Shown here: positions 9,933 to 24,900 of the stretch, piece by piece
Position numbering within the stretch: position 1 is the stretch's first letter
Layout of the letters: every line of letters starts with the position of its first letter
Source: Temnothorax longispinosus
Taxonomy: Eukaryota > Arthropoda > Insecta > Hymenoptera > Formicidae
Reading direction: 5' to 3'
Assembly (NCBI RefSeq): GCF_030848805.1
Contig: NC_092366.1
Coordinates: 1,488,001 to 1,552,000 of the forward strand
DNA: 64,000 nt
Notes under the pieces: generated by a model
Database searches by the model: none
The model's input: only the letters and a program-made list of their open reading frames with translations
Told to the model about the DNA's origin: nothing
Position numbers and translations under genes: made by a program

Positions 9933-12900
9933 GGGGGAATGCTCTATAACCGAGACAGAATTCAATAGTCGCGAAAAACGAAATGTCAAAGGGACAACGA
10001 TATTGCTAAAAATAATTTTTCGTCTTAAAATACAATCTCTCGGCAGGCAGATAATATTCCATCCAAATCCGCGAGAGAATCCGTAATCCAAGGGCGCGAC
10101 TATAATATATTGTATACAGTGCGTTCCAAAATCGTCGATTCGCGCACGGCTTAAACCGCGACATCAAAGACCAATCTCTGGGTGAGACAATTGATCTTCG
10201 TATTAACAATAATTTCGTGCGCGATTGCGGTAATTGAGCTTTCGCGATGCGTGCCCGGGCGAAAAGTTCAATTACTATTCAAGAGTTTAATGGAACTTTC
10301 ATTCGCGACTAGAATTGGGGACGGTATAATAAATATATTACACGAGGTTTAATTAATCTGTCTCAATGGTAAGTCCCAAGTTGAATTTAAGCTGCGCTTC
10401 ATTCCGAGTCGAAAGTAAAAGCAGGCTATCCGCGTAATGACTCACATTTGATTTTTGCGAATTAATGTATTTTCGCGAGTCACGCATGCACACAGCGACG
10501 GGCAATGCAGAATTAACATTAACATTAACGAAAGGCGCGCGTGTTTCCGTTTTAAACAAGAAGGGGATCTCGGCGGTACTTTCTTGAAACTTCCAAATAA
10601 AACAAGGACTCCCGGGGTGAGGAAGGAGCGGAAGGACCCACACGGTGCGTAGAGAGCGGTATAGTTTTCCTCGTGCGGACGCAGGGAACGTTTGACAATT
10701 GATTTTCCTTCGTGGAAGAGCGTTTGAGCTCGCAGCGTGCGGGAATGGACCGCGCGTTCAATCCCGTGTGTCGGGCCCTCTCCGTCGTTAGGCTGTCGTA
10801 CACACCGGATGTACGGGAAACCTTGCGATAGGGAGGCTTCGGGATATACGTGAATGTGCGGCGAGCGACAACCCTCCTGAGAAACGTTGGGACCGGCTTT
10901 CCACGTAAAAAAAAAATCGTTTCAATGAGAGGGTTCTCCCTCGAGAACTACCGTAACTAAAAGGGCTCTTGTATCCCGGTGACGAATTGCTTGTCCCGCC
11001 ATCAGTTGTTAGTCTACATTGTTTTATGGGCTTCGGACGTTATTCGTCTCGCTCGAGGATCTTGGCCTCGGGAATTGCACGAAAATTTCAGCCTCGAAAA
11101 TTGCAGATAAAAGAGAAACGATTCCTTGAACGGGTTGAGAATAACGGGGATATTTATTTAGGATTTTTTCACGGAAGTATTTACATGGTTTCTCTCACAC
11201 TCGAATAGCGAATTTATCTGTTTATACTATAGTTTTAATATGATGTACCTGTATTTAATATGATGACAATAGTATTTGTAATATAATTGAATTATTGGAT
11301 ATGCGTACAGAGTTTTAAGATTAACTCTTAGCGAGATTGGCAAGATTTGCAGCGTAAAAATATCCATAAGAAAAAAAGGTAACGCGTGCCTGAGAATAAG
11401 GTCAAAGTTTACGTGTATGAGGAACGATACAGGATACACAGAGGGTTTTATATTAGTATATTACACAGGATATTCCGAAGTTCCCCCACACGTAACGAAT
11501 ATATATCTCGCACAAGAGATTAATAGCGACTTTCAGAATTCAGCAAAAACTTCTTAAGGTGAAATTGCTCGCGTATATATTTTATTCTGTTTGATTATTT
11601 AAGTAAAATAGAATATATAAATTTAGAAATTTGTCATAATATTTGGAAAAAACTCATTTTTAAAGTAAAAAAAGAGATAGTTCTATTTCTCTATGAAAAT
11701 AGTAGAATATGACTTTAAATGTTTAATATATGCTGTTGACGAATTTCTTACGACGTAATAACTGCAGTTTACATTATTTTCTTCGCGTTTCTCCGATATT
11801 TTTTTTTTTATTACTGTCAAGCTGATTTCTCCGCAAAATTGCGCACTAGTAAATATCAATAACTGCACGATTGTCGAGCGCGACACTTCACCCAGTTTTC
11901 ACTGCGGTTCTTCATTTTCTGCTTCGAATGGAATGCAATAACTCGGTTAATTAGCGAAGAGAGAGCGAGAGAGAGAAGTATTCTCTATTCTCTGTTAGAA
12001 GTATTTTATATTCATCAAATGCGTAAATAGAAAAACATTTCTCCTTGTTCGCAAAAAATCTATTACGCGCTATGCAATATATGACATGGAATATGCATAT
12101 TTTTTTTATACCTCGCGGAAATACAAATAATTGTTGAAATATCTAGTTGAAATATTATCGTGTCTCTTGATTGTTTCTTTTTCTACAGTTTAATTAATCG
12201 TTGATCCATTTTTAGATTATTTTTTAATCCATAAATTAATCACATTTTTTGTTTATTGCGTATCCTTCGGTTAGCTTTGCTTTCCTTTCGTTTATTTTTA
12301 GCAAACTTGTCTATAGTAATCTCCTTACGTCTAGTAAATCTCCTTTTTTTGCAAATATTAGCTATCCATATTTTCATGCCTCATTCTTTTCACTTAGGGC
12401 CTCACCCTTCTTTGCGAATGTCTAAAGAGCAATGGTCTGCGGAAGGGTCGCATTACCCCTTAAATACTTATTTTTAGCCTGTTAGATTTTAAGTATGAAA
12501 TATTTTAATATGAAATATCGGTGCTATAAAATACTCTTCGTACGTTTTAGCGATTTTAGATCTGCGATTTTATCATTATGATTTAATTTAAGGATGGTTA
12601 GTCCGGGTAAACAAATATTACTACAAACGTATAATAAAGAAATATTTTTTACAAAAATTACGAATAAAGTTGTAGGAGAGAATAACGCTTGGGATAATAA
12701 TTTAAAGTGGTTATAGTTTTATATAAGACTATTAAAAATTTATTATTAAAAAATGTATATTTAAATGTGTTTATGAAAAGTTTTGATTTTTGAAATATTA
12801 CTACTGCTTTGAAATATATCTACTGCTTAAAATTTTTCGATGTTCAATGAACTCTTTTTTGCCGCAGAACGAACTTCTTTTTATTTATCATAGTGCATAC

Positions 12901-15900
12901 ATGTTTGTTGTGAACGCTTACGTGCATGTGCGTTGTATGACTTGGCCCTATAACCACGCTTCCGCCTTTTAAACGCATACTTAAGTGCCGGTAGTCCCTT
13001 CGTGTACAAATGACCCCATACATGATGACATCATACGTGCAATGCTCGCAAGAAGGGGAGAGGCAACTTATTCGGATACGACACTTTGGGAAGCTTGAAA
13101 CGGAGCATATGGGAACAAAACAAAAAAAAATGCAATTCTTACACCTTTAACAAATTGCCACAAACCAGATTTGCGTTCGAGAACGCAATATCTAATTAAA
13201 AATATTTTAATAATGTGCAATTTTGTATAATAAAAGAATCGCGGAACGTTTGTTATTAAAGATAATTCGTTAATAAACACATATAACATGTTTTTTAAAT
13301 TATTATTTTTTGTTATTAAATATAAGTGGTAATTAGTCTGTTTTTATTTAATTAATTAATTAGGATAAGAGAAAACCTTATTTTTCCATGAAAATTTTGC
13401 GAACGCCAATCATATAATTTAAAAATAGATAAAATTATTTCTGAGGAGAGCCCAAAATTGGTTTAGTGAATATTGTTTTAGAATAAATCTCATATTATCT
13501 AATTAATCATTTTTTAATTTGATTTATTTATTCTGGAATTTTTTATAATGTTTTGCTGTAAGAAAAAGTAATCATACAAGAATTTGAATGTCTACTGTAT
13601 CAAAATTTGATATTTTTCTATCAACAGGATATATACAAGTTAGGGTCAACGATAATTTTTTATGACTGCAGATAAGATTCTTCCAAGAGTGATGCGTTCC
13701 AACATAAATCTGAAAAAAGTAAAGAACGCATATTACATAAATTATATACTTTTTAATATTATTAAACTTAATATTATTTAATAGTTGACAGTTTCCAGCT
13801 TCCAGAAAGTTAATTAATTTCCCACAGAAACCCTTCATTATGGTATAACTTTTCTAAATTTCCTCGCCGCAGATTACAACTTATGGAGAAAATTATTTTC
13901 TAAAAAACTTTAATCCTCTCCTTCATATACATAAATATTCTCGACATAATTGATTCGTAATCAATTACGTCGGTTGATAATTAGGTGCAATTAAAAACTT
14001 TGCTAACGAAGAAAACAAAATTTAGTTTTTTTCTTTTTTAAGAAAATAATACATCTATGTTTTTCCTTGTCAGATATTTCATATTTCGTATAAATCTGCA
14101 AAAGTCTTCTTTCTGGCTGTTGCGTGACACATGCGGTTGATACACGCGTTTTACAAGCACGTGTGGGCGTGCGTGCGCACGTGTATATACGCACAGGCGG
14201 ATTCGCAGAAAATATTCGTTTGTTCTACGCCTCGTGCCGAGCATCATGCTCTCGAATCAATACTTTCCATGGCACAGGGGCATATCGTTCATTTATTGCT
14301 CGTTTTCTTCCCCTTTTCTTCTCCTTCGGACGTGATTCTCTCTTTCTCTTCTGCCGCCGCGCTCGTGCCTCGCTCTTTTCTTGCATTTTGTATTTACTTC
14401 GTGTCACGCGGATGCATATAAATCGACCGCGTGATGTTTATCTGCGAGGCAAGTACCCGGGTTGCTTCGTAAACGAGATCAATGATCTCTGCGAAAGGGA
14501 CTTAATGAAATTTATAGAATGTATAGTACAACGGAAGAATCATATAATTTTGCAATTTTATTATATTTAAGTGTAATTTCACAGGAAATTCAGCTATAAT
14601 TCTGCTTGAAACTAAACTACAAATTGAGAAATTTATCTTTGGTAACAAAATAACTTCCTGAATACTTAAATATGATTTATAAATTACGTGTAAAGTGAAA
14701 GAAGCATTGAGAGAGAGAGAGAGGGGGGGGGGAAATTTAAATAAATTTAAACAAAAAAAATTCAAACAATTGTGCAGCTAAGAAAAAATCCTGAAAAAAA
14801 GATTTTAACGTTTTTGCGCATACGTGCAATATCGGCCATTTGATTACTTTAAATATGCCTATTTTTAGAGGTGTTTTAATTGATTTATATAGTTATCTCG
14901 CGCAACAGGGAGATTTGTAGAACAATTAAGAACTGGTGCAAACCCGTTTGTTTTAAGACTACCCGTTCCATATTACCGTTAGTAACCGCACTTTGATGTT
15001 GCGCGTAAGGTATGGTGTAATTAGGAGATACTCGTAATAAAGACCGTCTCGGCAGCGATGCGTGTACGAGAGTAGAAAGTTCACGAAGATTCACGTGTGG
15101 GGGGGGGGGAATTTAGGGACAATATATTCGTGTAATAACTGGGACGAGGTAGAGACGTACAGTAAGAGGCCTGAACCATGCAATGTTACGGGCGATTCGA
15201 GCCGTAATTCGAGTCGTAACATTCGTACGATAATTACAATGTTGAAAGCAAGCTATTCTACAACATTTTCCTCGAGCACGCACTTGTAGTTTTAGAGATA
15301 CATCGCGAAATTGTTAAATATTATCCGTCATCGCGAGACTCACGATGGCAACGAGCGTTTAATTGAAGGAATCGGCAACCAATTTTCTGCGCTCGATTAA
15401 ACACGATGATGACAGATCCGTATGACTCGTTTTCGGTGGGGATACGCAATGATTTTAGATGAATAGATCGTAGATAACTTTTATCGATAACTCGTACCAT
15501 TGCATAAGTCGCTGAATCGTAATAATAATTTTCGTTGAGTGTAGAAGAAGACCTTTGCCTCTTTATAAGAGAGTGATAAAAATTAAAGAATAAGTTTACT
15601 TAGATATTACCAGAGAAAACCGTACGATGCTGATATTAATTAATTGTTTTATGATTTACAATCTGTTACGGTTAAAATAAAAATAAAAATTTGTAATACT
15701 ATTTATAAAATTTGTGATATCTTCTCTCTGTACAATTTGATATTGTTGTTAAAAATCTTGTGTTTATATAATAATAAATAATAAAATATAACGGTAAGAA
15801 AAAATATGTATATAAATAGTAAGTAGTGCATATAATAAAATGGAAGTGGTAGAAAAATTTCTCGTTTGTCACTTTTCATTATAAGTGCGAATAATATTCT

Positions 15901-18900
15901 AATAAAAATTAATGAATTTATGAATGAATATGAACTCTTGATGAAAATTGTTTATTTTGTAAACTTGCCGTGAGTTTTTACAACGTTGCTGCTGCAATAT
16001 TTAACCAGAGATTCTATGAGTTTGACGCGCAGTTTTCTAAAAATAAACGAAACAGATATATATTTTTTGTATAGAAGACTGAAATTCGCTGGGCCAATCC
16101 GATATACAGCGATTTATTGTTATTCGGGAATCTCATGTATGTTTAGATGAGAAACTGAAATATCGGAAAAAGCTATCGGCCTGTTGATCGAAACTGGTGA
16201 TTTTGGTGACGACCGACTCAATCTGCCCATTCGATTAACACCCGGCTACTTCGTGAACATCATTTCCAAGCGGAGATTGACTCGCAGACCAGTCAATAAC
16301 GTCAATTAAGACCTCAGATTAAAATCAATTCTACATACATTTATAGTTTATACAGACACACGCGTCTTACATAGAAAATATATATTGCATTTACTGGTAA
16401 GGAAGTATATTTGAAATTTATTAAAAACTAATGCAAACCATAATCGCTGTATTTTCTACTTTTTGCAAAATGTTAAAGAGAGTGTTACTTTTTAAATATA
16501 TTTATTAATACTTTTATCATTATAACGATTAACAAGGAAAAGAGCTTTGAGAGTGAAACACGGTCAGTTGTGCGTGAATTGACATTATTTAAATTTAGTT
16601 AATAATTTAACACAAATTATAAATCGTTGCGCTACACAACGTTACTTTTAATATCGGGAGTTTTTATTTAATTAACCATTTATTTGAATATAACTTTTAT
16701 TGATGTTATATCTAAAATAGAATGTATGTTCCCTATATTAACTCCTAAATCCTTTTACCGATTTGGGTTAAGTTGTGCATAGTTACTTACTCTCTAAACT
16801 ACTACGAAAAATATAGGCTACCATGAAATCTGGATATACCATCTTCTCCTCCTGATTTCATCCCTTTAATATTCTGTCGTAATTCAAGTTTAGTGCATTA
16901 TTATATAAGTAAGCATTGCTTAATGAAGTATGTAAATGAGCATTACGTAATAATCAATGAAAGAGCCAGTTAATTTTAAAATATAAGTGCTATAAAAAAA
17001 AAGCTCGGACAGCCCCGGGTAATTCAAGCTAGTCGTTTAATATATATTTTACTTTTACGCAGTACATGTATACGTTAAAAGCATTTTGTTTTTATTAATA
17101 TTAAAGTTGTAATGTTAATGTACGAATACAATGATTGTATAAATTGCTATTTCAAAACGTTCTGGGGGTATAAAACGCAACAAATTCAAGCGGAGAAACT
17201 TGCGCTAGCAACGTCGTAATAGGATGTGACAGTATAAACAGCTAGTTGTTTAAGGTAGGATTCAATTGCCGTAATATGCTGCAGCGAGAATTATTGCGTA
17301 GAACGGATCCTCGAATGCACGTAGATTAATTCGGAGCACGAACTTGGGATGTGCGTACTATTCGACTTTAATCCGAGGAAAGTTCAACGTCGGCAAACGG
17401 CTTACGAGGCTTTACGGGAGACTTTCGCATGCGGAAGTAATGCTTGGATCGAATCTCATTTCCTTGTTCTGGTCATTATCTGCCTCGATAGTTGAGATAA
17501 AATTTCAGAAACTTCGCGAGATATCTTACAAACGATAATCACTGTAAATGGAAAAAGCTATCTTTCCCAAAATGTAATCCAATTAACAACATTGTAGTAA
17601 CGCGTAATTTCGTAAATTAACGCGTTCTGTGTATGTAAATTAAAACATGAAACGTGTTTAATATTATATCGCAAATTATATAGGCAAATACATTCATGTA
17701 AATTATAAACATAATAACTTACAACTTTTTATGCGATCTGATACATGTTATACGTATATATCCATATATAAAATAAATTTTGTAAAATGGAACTGAATTT
17801 TAAAGCTCCACGTTCCCAAGGACGACGAGCTAATGCTCATTTTCTTTGCATCAAGAAGAACGAGGGCTTAATTGACTGTGACCGATTGGTTGATTCATTG
17901 ATCGTGATTAATTCTTGTAATCTTGTTGCAAAGGACGTTGCACAATTCGCGGTGTTCACTCGCAGTTTCCCTTCCTTCGCATCTTACAAATGCAGATTCA
18001 TCGTCTTGGGTGGCTTTTTGATCACGAACGATTAACCTCGTACAGGAGTACTCTTGTATTCTGACGAGCAATACTCTGGAGCAGTTGGAACAGCGCCAAG
18101 GCTCCTCCTGGACCGTCTCTCGTGCATGGCATGTTCGATAACAACTTTGCTGATTCCGCTGTTAGATAAGCGCCCCCCCCTCTCTCTCTCTCTCTCTTTC
18201 TTTCTCTTTCTCTTTCTTTCTCGTGAGAGCCGGAATAATTTCGTTCGCCAAAGATTGAGTTGCACGTTGAATTTTCTTTTCCTCTATCACAAATATTTTG
18301 ACTACTGCGTGTTCGCGAAAAGAAACCACGTTTAGATGCTCGGCCGCGACATTCGTGACGGAGAGAATGCACAAGTGGCGTTTCTTTAATCGTTTCTTAA
18401 GTGGAAGCCAGCGGAAAAAAATGTTTCGTGACTACAAGAAACCGTTCATTCCGCGAGCCGTTAAGAACGATACTTGATGTTTACGAAGGGTATTAAGTCT
18501 AATTTGGCTGTTGATTGTTTTTGCAGGTGACTCATTGCAGTGCACACCCCTGGATCGAGCATACAAAAGCAAAGTATTAGGACATTATCCAGACTCGGTA
18601 CCATGGAATCCGTTCGACGAACACGCTGTCTGCATGGTACGTGTATCTGTTATGACAGCCAATTGTTGATTACAATTATGTCGCGTGTTATAAGTTAGTA
18701 ATGAATATAAATTTGTGTGTATTAATATAATTCATTTACTGTGCTACAATAACTGAATTAATTTGTAACATTTATTTGTTAATATATATCAACAAGTTCA
18801 TACATGTATTTGTCGCAAAAATAAATGAATCTAATTAATTAAATTAATAATAATTAAATGTAAAATAGAAAATTTACTTTATGTTACGTAAGAAGCTGTC

Positions 18901-21900
18901 AGACTCGAAGTGTTTTCAGTCGCGTTCTAATTAGATTCAGGAAACATTTGTGTCTCGCACAGTCGAGGGGAGTAACTTATCGATTACATTGATAATAGCT
19001 TTGTCTGCCAAGCGGTTTGCGATTCCGTACGCAAAAGCACTCGGTGGAGCCGACCTTCCACTCCTTCGTCCTCACGAAAGAAGACGGTCACAGGACGTAC
19101 GGGTTCAGCCTTGTTTTCTACGAGGAGTGCCGCAATCGCAAAATATGCGCCGCTATGCAAACGCTACAGGCGATGCACATCACGGAGCTCAGCAGCGGCC
19201 AAAACGGCACGCCTCCTACGTACGTTTGCTTTCCGTACAAATTCCGTTTCTAATTTTCTCCTATTTACTCGCGTATATACCTCTCTTTGTGTCAAATGTA
19301 CAAAAAACTTTTTCAGTGTCAAATTTCTCGATAAATTGAAAATTCTTATTTGTCTTTCTAATTCTTATTGAGGCAAAGATTACTTATGCGAAATTGAAAG
19401 CTCAGAATTTGATAAACTAATTCGTCGTTTCGAATTTGGACAATCTGGAAAATGTAAAAATATCTGAAAAGTGCGTTTGACATGCACTACATAGACATAC
19501 GTTAAATAAATCCCTTTGGCTTTCTATATTTCGGAACTTGTTAAACACGTTTCGCAATTTTTCAGTGCGAGGAAGGGTCAGGATGGACATAATACGAGAT
19601 CGCTGCCACGTCATTTTAAATTGTCAGCCCATTCGCCCGGTGCTGCATTAGGATATTATGACTCTACCAAAGACAAGTTGCTAGTGACGAAATCAATATC
19701 CTTGCTATGCCAACAACCTTACCTCCACGCGGCAAAGTCGTTCCTCACTAATCTCTATAAGTAAGATATTCCGCGAGTCTCTTATAAAGCTCCATTGAAA
19801 CAAGCTGACACAGCACTCCATTCTTCTTATATAACTACATTTATGCTATGCTTCGTAAGAGCACTTACAAGTGATAATATTATATTAAAGCGCTGCATAA
19901 ACGTTGTCTGTTAATGAACATAGAAGACGGGAATTTATTTTTTTTAAAGAATTTGTTAATTAATAGTTTTTTTTAGTAATTTGCTTATCTTATCACCGTT
20001 AATTTTTAGACGGGCTTCTCAAATATTATGTTTAAGCTCGTTATTTTCAGCACAAAATTCTGGAAATTACTGACGCAATGCAAACATACAACAATATCTT
20101 TATTAAGTGCTATGGAAATATTTTTTACTGCATCCATGATTATTATAGTCAAATTAAAACTTTTACAACATGTAATACTGCTAACTATGTTTTACCGATT
20201 ATTTGAAACATTTGCACAATTTTTTCGGGATAATTAATCAACGGTAAACTAAACGAAAATGTCAGCCTTTTGTATGCTGTGTAAATATCGTTGGTTTAAA
20301 AAGGATCTTTTAGAAGTGATAGATATACTCTGTTTGATAGAACTTATGTATAACAAGCTAATGTATATTGTGATAATATTAGAGATTTTATTACATAATC
20401 AGCGAATTTTTTTTAATTTTTTAGGTGTGTTCCTAGACATCCCGGACCTGGTCTTAGCTTAGAATCTTACGTGTATAACCTTCTGTATAACGTACCAGTA
20501 CCGTTACCCGGCAAATCGTTGAAGTTTTTCGTACCTAATGATGAACCGGCGAAATCGCCGTTGGAATTGGTTATCCATCAACCATCTCCATCGCTGGAAC
20601 TACCGATGTTGGACTATCCTCTCAAGGACGTGTTTACGTGGTTGGGTGCAGACTGCCTAATCCAATTGTTCACTTGCGTGCTGTTGGAGAACCAAGTTCT
20701 CTTGAGAAGCGCTGATTTTCACAAGCTGATGGTGGTGTCTGAATGCATAACGGCGCTCTTGTTTCCTTTCTCATGGCAACACGTTTATGTACCGATATTG
20801 CCGGCGAGTCTGCATCATTTCCTAGATGCACCTGTGCCCTTTATAATGGGTCTGCATGCGCACAGTGAGGGTGGCGTACTAAAAATCGCTAGCGAGGTAA
20901 GTTTTTGTAAATCTTCCTTCTATATCTTATTTTTTTATTATATTCGAGAAAAGTTATGTTCTGTGAAAGATTAAGACAATTTTGTGTGCTACTAGTTATG
21001 AATAATACCAATTGCATTTGATTACAGGCAAACCTTTGTTATGTAGATATAGATAAGCAAAGTAGCCAATTTCCGGAAGAGTTACCTATATTTCCTCATA
21101 AAATGCAATTTATTACTGAAATCAGAGCGCTTCTAAACAAGTACAAAATACCACATTCAGGAAAGTGAGTTAATTACCTATCTTTAAATCGAGGAAATTC
21201 GATTAGTGCTACTCTGTATCTAAATCGAGCGAAATCTTTATAGGACTGATAACATGGTCATTAATTATTACAATGGCGACATCATGACCAGCAGCCTGAC
21301 GCTTCCCGGTTCTGGTTTTCATCTTCCTCGCAGAAAACATTCTTTGCACGATGTGCTAGATTGGGATCGGCCGGAACCAGGGTCACAGTCAGATAATCTG
21401 CAAAGAATAGTGGATATTGTTAAGAGAACAGGTAAGACAGTTTCTCGATATAAGCGAAACATTATCAGAATTATTTCTAACAAAAGTTTTTAATTTTTTC
21501 GTGCTTACAGTAAACATGGATGATATTGAACCTATAGAAGATGACACGGAAAAAATACTCACTCCGCAGGAGGAATATCAAGAGACTCTTATCTTCAATA
21601 ATGCTATTAGGGAGATCTTTTTGAACCGTTTTGTACAAATGTTTTCTAGTTACGAACATTTTGTTATTCAACCAAGTCAGGTATAAACATACAATGTTTT
21701 CACAAGACAAAATTAAATCTGCCTTTTGTAATTATAATAAAATGATAATAAATTTTACGTTGAAGGACAAGGATGAATGGATAACCAATAGGGATAGTAT
21801 GCACGTTTTTGACAAGGCTACGTTTTTATCTGACCAGCCGACTCAACATCTGCCGTTTTTGTCGAGATTTCTGGAAACACAGATGTTCGCTTCTCTCGTT

Positions 21901-24900
21901 GACAGCAAAGTGATGTCGACGTGGAGCGAACTCGACTGTAATATTAAAGTTTTCGACCAAAGAATCTCCGCTCTAAAGTAAGACATAATGATATAATGCT
22001 CTTTTGATTTATTTTTAACGATTTCTATTTAGGTAAATAATTGAAAGTAAAAGATATAAAAATTTCTAAATTTATCTTTGATCAATGCTGCATTTCAGGA
22101 AGAAAGTCGGAGAAAGCATCATACGATCAATGCGATACGAGCCTTGCACGAACATCGCAGATACGCAAAAAATACTCGAACAGAGATTAATTAGCATAGA
22201 TTTTGAAACAAATCCGCCTACGGAGATTCTTCCTCATAGAGCCGCATATTTTAGGAGTTTTCCGTTGTTGGATAATGTCGCGTTGAATAAAGAGCCCGCT
22301 CAAAGGTACATTATTATTTGCGATATTTTTATTTAAAAAACATAATCTCCCATTTTCAAATTCATTAATGTCTGCTATTTCTATTTTGTGCTTCTTGTAT
22401 AGTATACTTCGGTAAGAGTCAACTTTTAATACAAACAGAATAAAATGACGGGACTTACAGCAAAGTGTATCATAATTGTAATCTGTAAGGTTTATTTTAC
22501 AACTAAAAGAATTTTAAGGAAAATCGTATGAATTGTCTGCTTGGTTCATTTTGCTCTGAGTCCTTCAAAAATGTACTTTTGCATGTATCTGTAAATCGTA
22601 TCGCAAATTATCGTGTCTAATGATATGAATATGTAATTAAATAATTGCTTCCGTTTGTAGTAGTAGAAGAGGACAGACACAATGGAAATATAAGATGAAA
22701 TCCATGGATACAAATGGAAAGCCTGTAACACCCCAAGAATCTCAATCACCTCGACCTCAAACTAAACTCTCAGCGGACATGAGCCCTGCTTTAATAGCGC
22801 AAGCTAATTGGACATTTGTAGAAAAATTGCTCAAGGTACTCTTATGAATATTATTTAATATAATTGAAATTTTATTTTATTTATTATCTAAAATTATTTT
22901 CAATAATTTAAATATAAAATATTAATTTTTTAATTGTTCAGAGTTATTTATACTTAAACTATATATTTAATATATAAAAATGACAAAAAAATTGTATTTA
23001 AAAATTACATTTATTTCATATAAATTATATATTACATCAGTTTAATATTATATTAAAAATTTAATATGATTATTATTATCCTTAACTATTACAATTGTAA
23101 AATTGTCATTACGAAATGTCATTTTTGTGATAAGGATTGTAAATCAAAAACAAAGAGAATGTTAGTGGAGAAGATGGGATCGGAAGCCGTCGCACTTGGT
23201 CACGGGGGTGAGTCTCTGTCTGACGTCGAAGAGAACACTTTAGTCGCTAGTCTCTGTGATCTGTTGGAACGAGTGTGGAGCCACGGACTGCAAAACAAGC
23301 AGGGCAAGAGCGCTCTTTGGTCGCACTTGACCATGTACCAGGAATCAGAAGAATGTAATGACGCGACTAAATCTATAGATCCCAACTTTCTTTCCCCTGG
23401 TAAGATATGCATGTTTTAAATATGTGTTTTAATGTCGCGTAAATATTGCAGTTCAATATACTTTAATGTTATATTTTTTACCTAATAATATACGCATAAA
23501 TATGATATGTACGCACATATACGCAGCAGAGAAAGAATCGATTGTAAATTACATTGAATTATCATTATTTTGCGGAAATGCAGCACTAGCGTGGTCCGTG
23601 CTGCGGAAGCGACTCGATTGTACGTGTCTCCGTTTTACAATAAGATAATGTATTATAAAGTAGAGATTAGTGTTCTCTTCGTACGTAGATATCCCGCACT
23701 ATTAGTTTTGTAAGTGATTCACCAGACAATAGTTGATATTACGTGTTTACGCTTCGCCGCACGTATTATTTTAATATTTTCGTATATTCGATGACGAAAA
23801 GCGAAATCGGCATTAAATTAAGCAATAATGTAAGCGATTTTATCATTTTGTTATACCATTATTATATGTTTAATTTTTCTTTCTTTCTTTTTTATTTTTT
23901 TTTATGTTGTAACTAGCTAAGAAATCCTCGAATAAGTTTTTCGAGATACCGGATCGTTTGGTTTCATTTTTGAGAGGCAAAAGTATTATTGAAATTGCTT
24001 CTTACGTCAAGGACAATTTTAACGGTAAGCCTTAATATTGGCTTGCCATAAAAGACGGTTTTATGAACTAATTCCATTAGCGGTAATTCTTTTTTTGAAG
24101 CTCGTGAATGTTTAATTAACAAATTATTTCATAGTGAGAGTTTGTCGTTACATTTGTCATTACATATTATTTTATTATTACGGTTTTTAAAGAAATTTAC
24201 CAATATCTTTTATTGAAAAGATTGCATGTCAGATTGCTACAATATAATTATAGATATAATTATATATATATATGTATATATGTAATGTATTTTTTATATA
24301 AATTATTTATAAAGATTGTGTGTACGTCTACACGTGTTGTTGAATGTTTATATGAAGCATGTTACTGAATTTGCATGTATATTATTGTATGCGCAAAAAT
24401 ATATATTGAATATAATTAGATGAATGTTTGACCAAAAGAATATATTGTCTTTGCTTGTGTTTTGTTCGCATCCCTTGCTTGACTGGAGGAAAATACCTGT
24501 ATCTAAAATATTTTATATTGTGATAGATTTGTCGAATTTGCAATTGGAGACGGACGTTTCACCTACAAGAGGTACAGAGAGGCACAAGTCTCCCGGTGAG
24601 AGGAAAACTGTCGGTCCTGAACACTTGAGACCTCTCCCGGATTCTCTAATCTTCGACATCCGTAATGTTCAAGCGATGACCGATATCAAAACACACATTG
24701 GGTACGCAAGAGCGTGGGTGCGGTTAGCGCTTGAGAAGAAATTGCTGTCGCGCCATTTAAAGACGCTACTGTCGGATACTGCTCTATTGAGGTGCATTTT
24801 GAGAATTATTATTTTTATTCGATCACACATTTTTGCATGATATATGTGATAATATTAGCAATATTTAATTAATATAAATAATGCTAATAATATTAGATAA

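Larger units (their letters stand above)
9749..18526 (+). other. DENND5 intron 1 (8.8 kb)
   Basis: Bounded by donor TTCG|GTGAGT and acceptor TTTTTGCAG. Contents are AT-rich with scattered simple repeats: AG near 9884, AG then G near 14709, and CT near 18173. No nested gene was recognised on either strand. Long first introns often hold enhancers, but no specific site can be named. Confidence 0.8.

Noticed and set aside
14038..14570. Open frames on both strands in DENND5 intron 1
   Set aside because: Arg/Ser-rich, mutually overlapping, no family resemblance.
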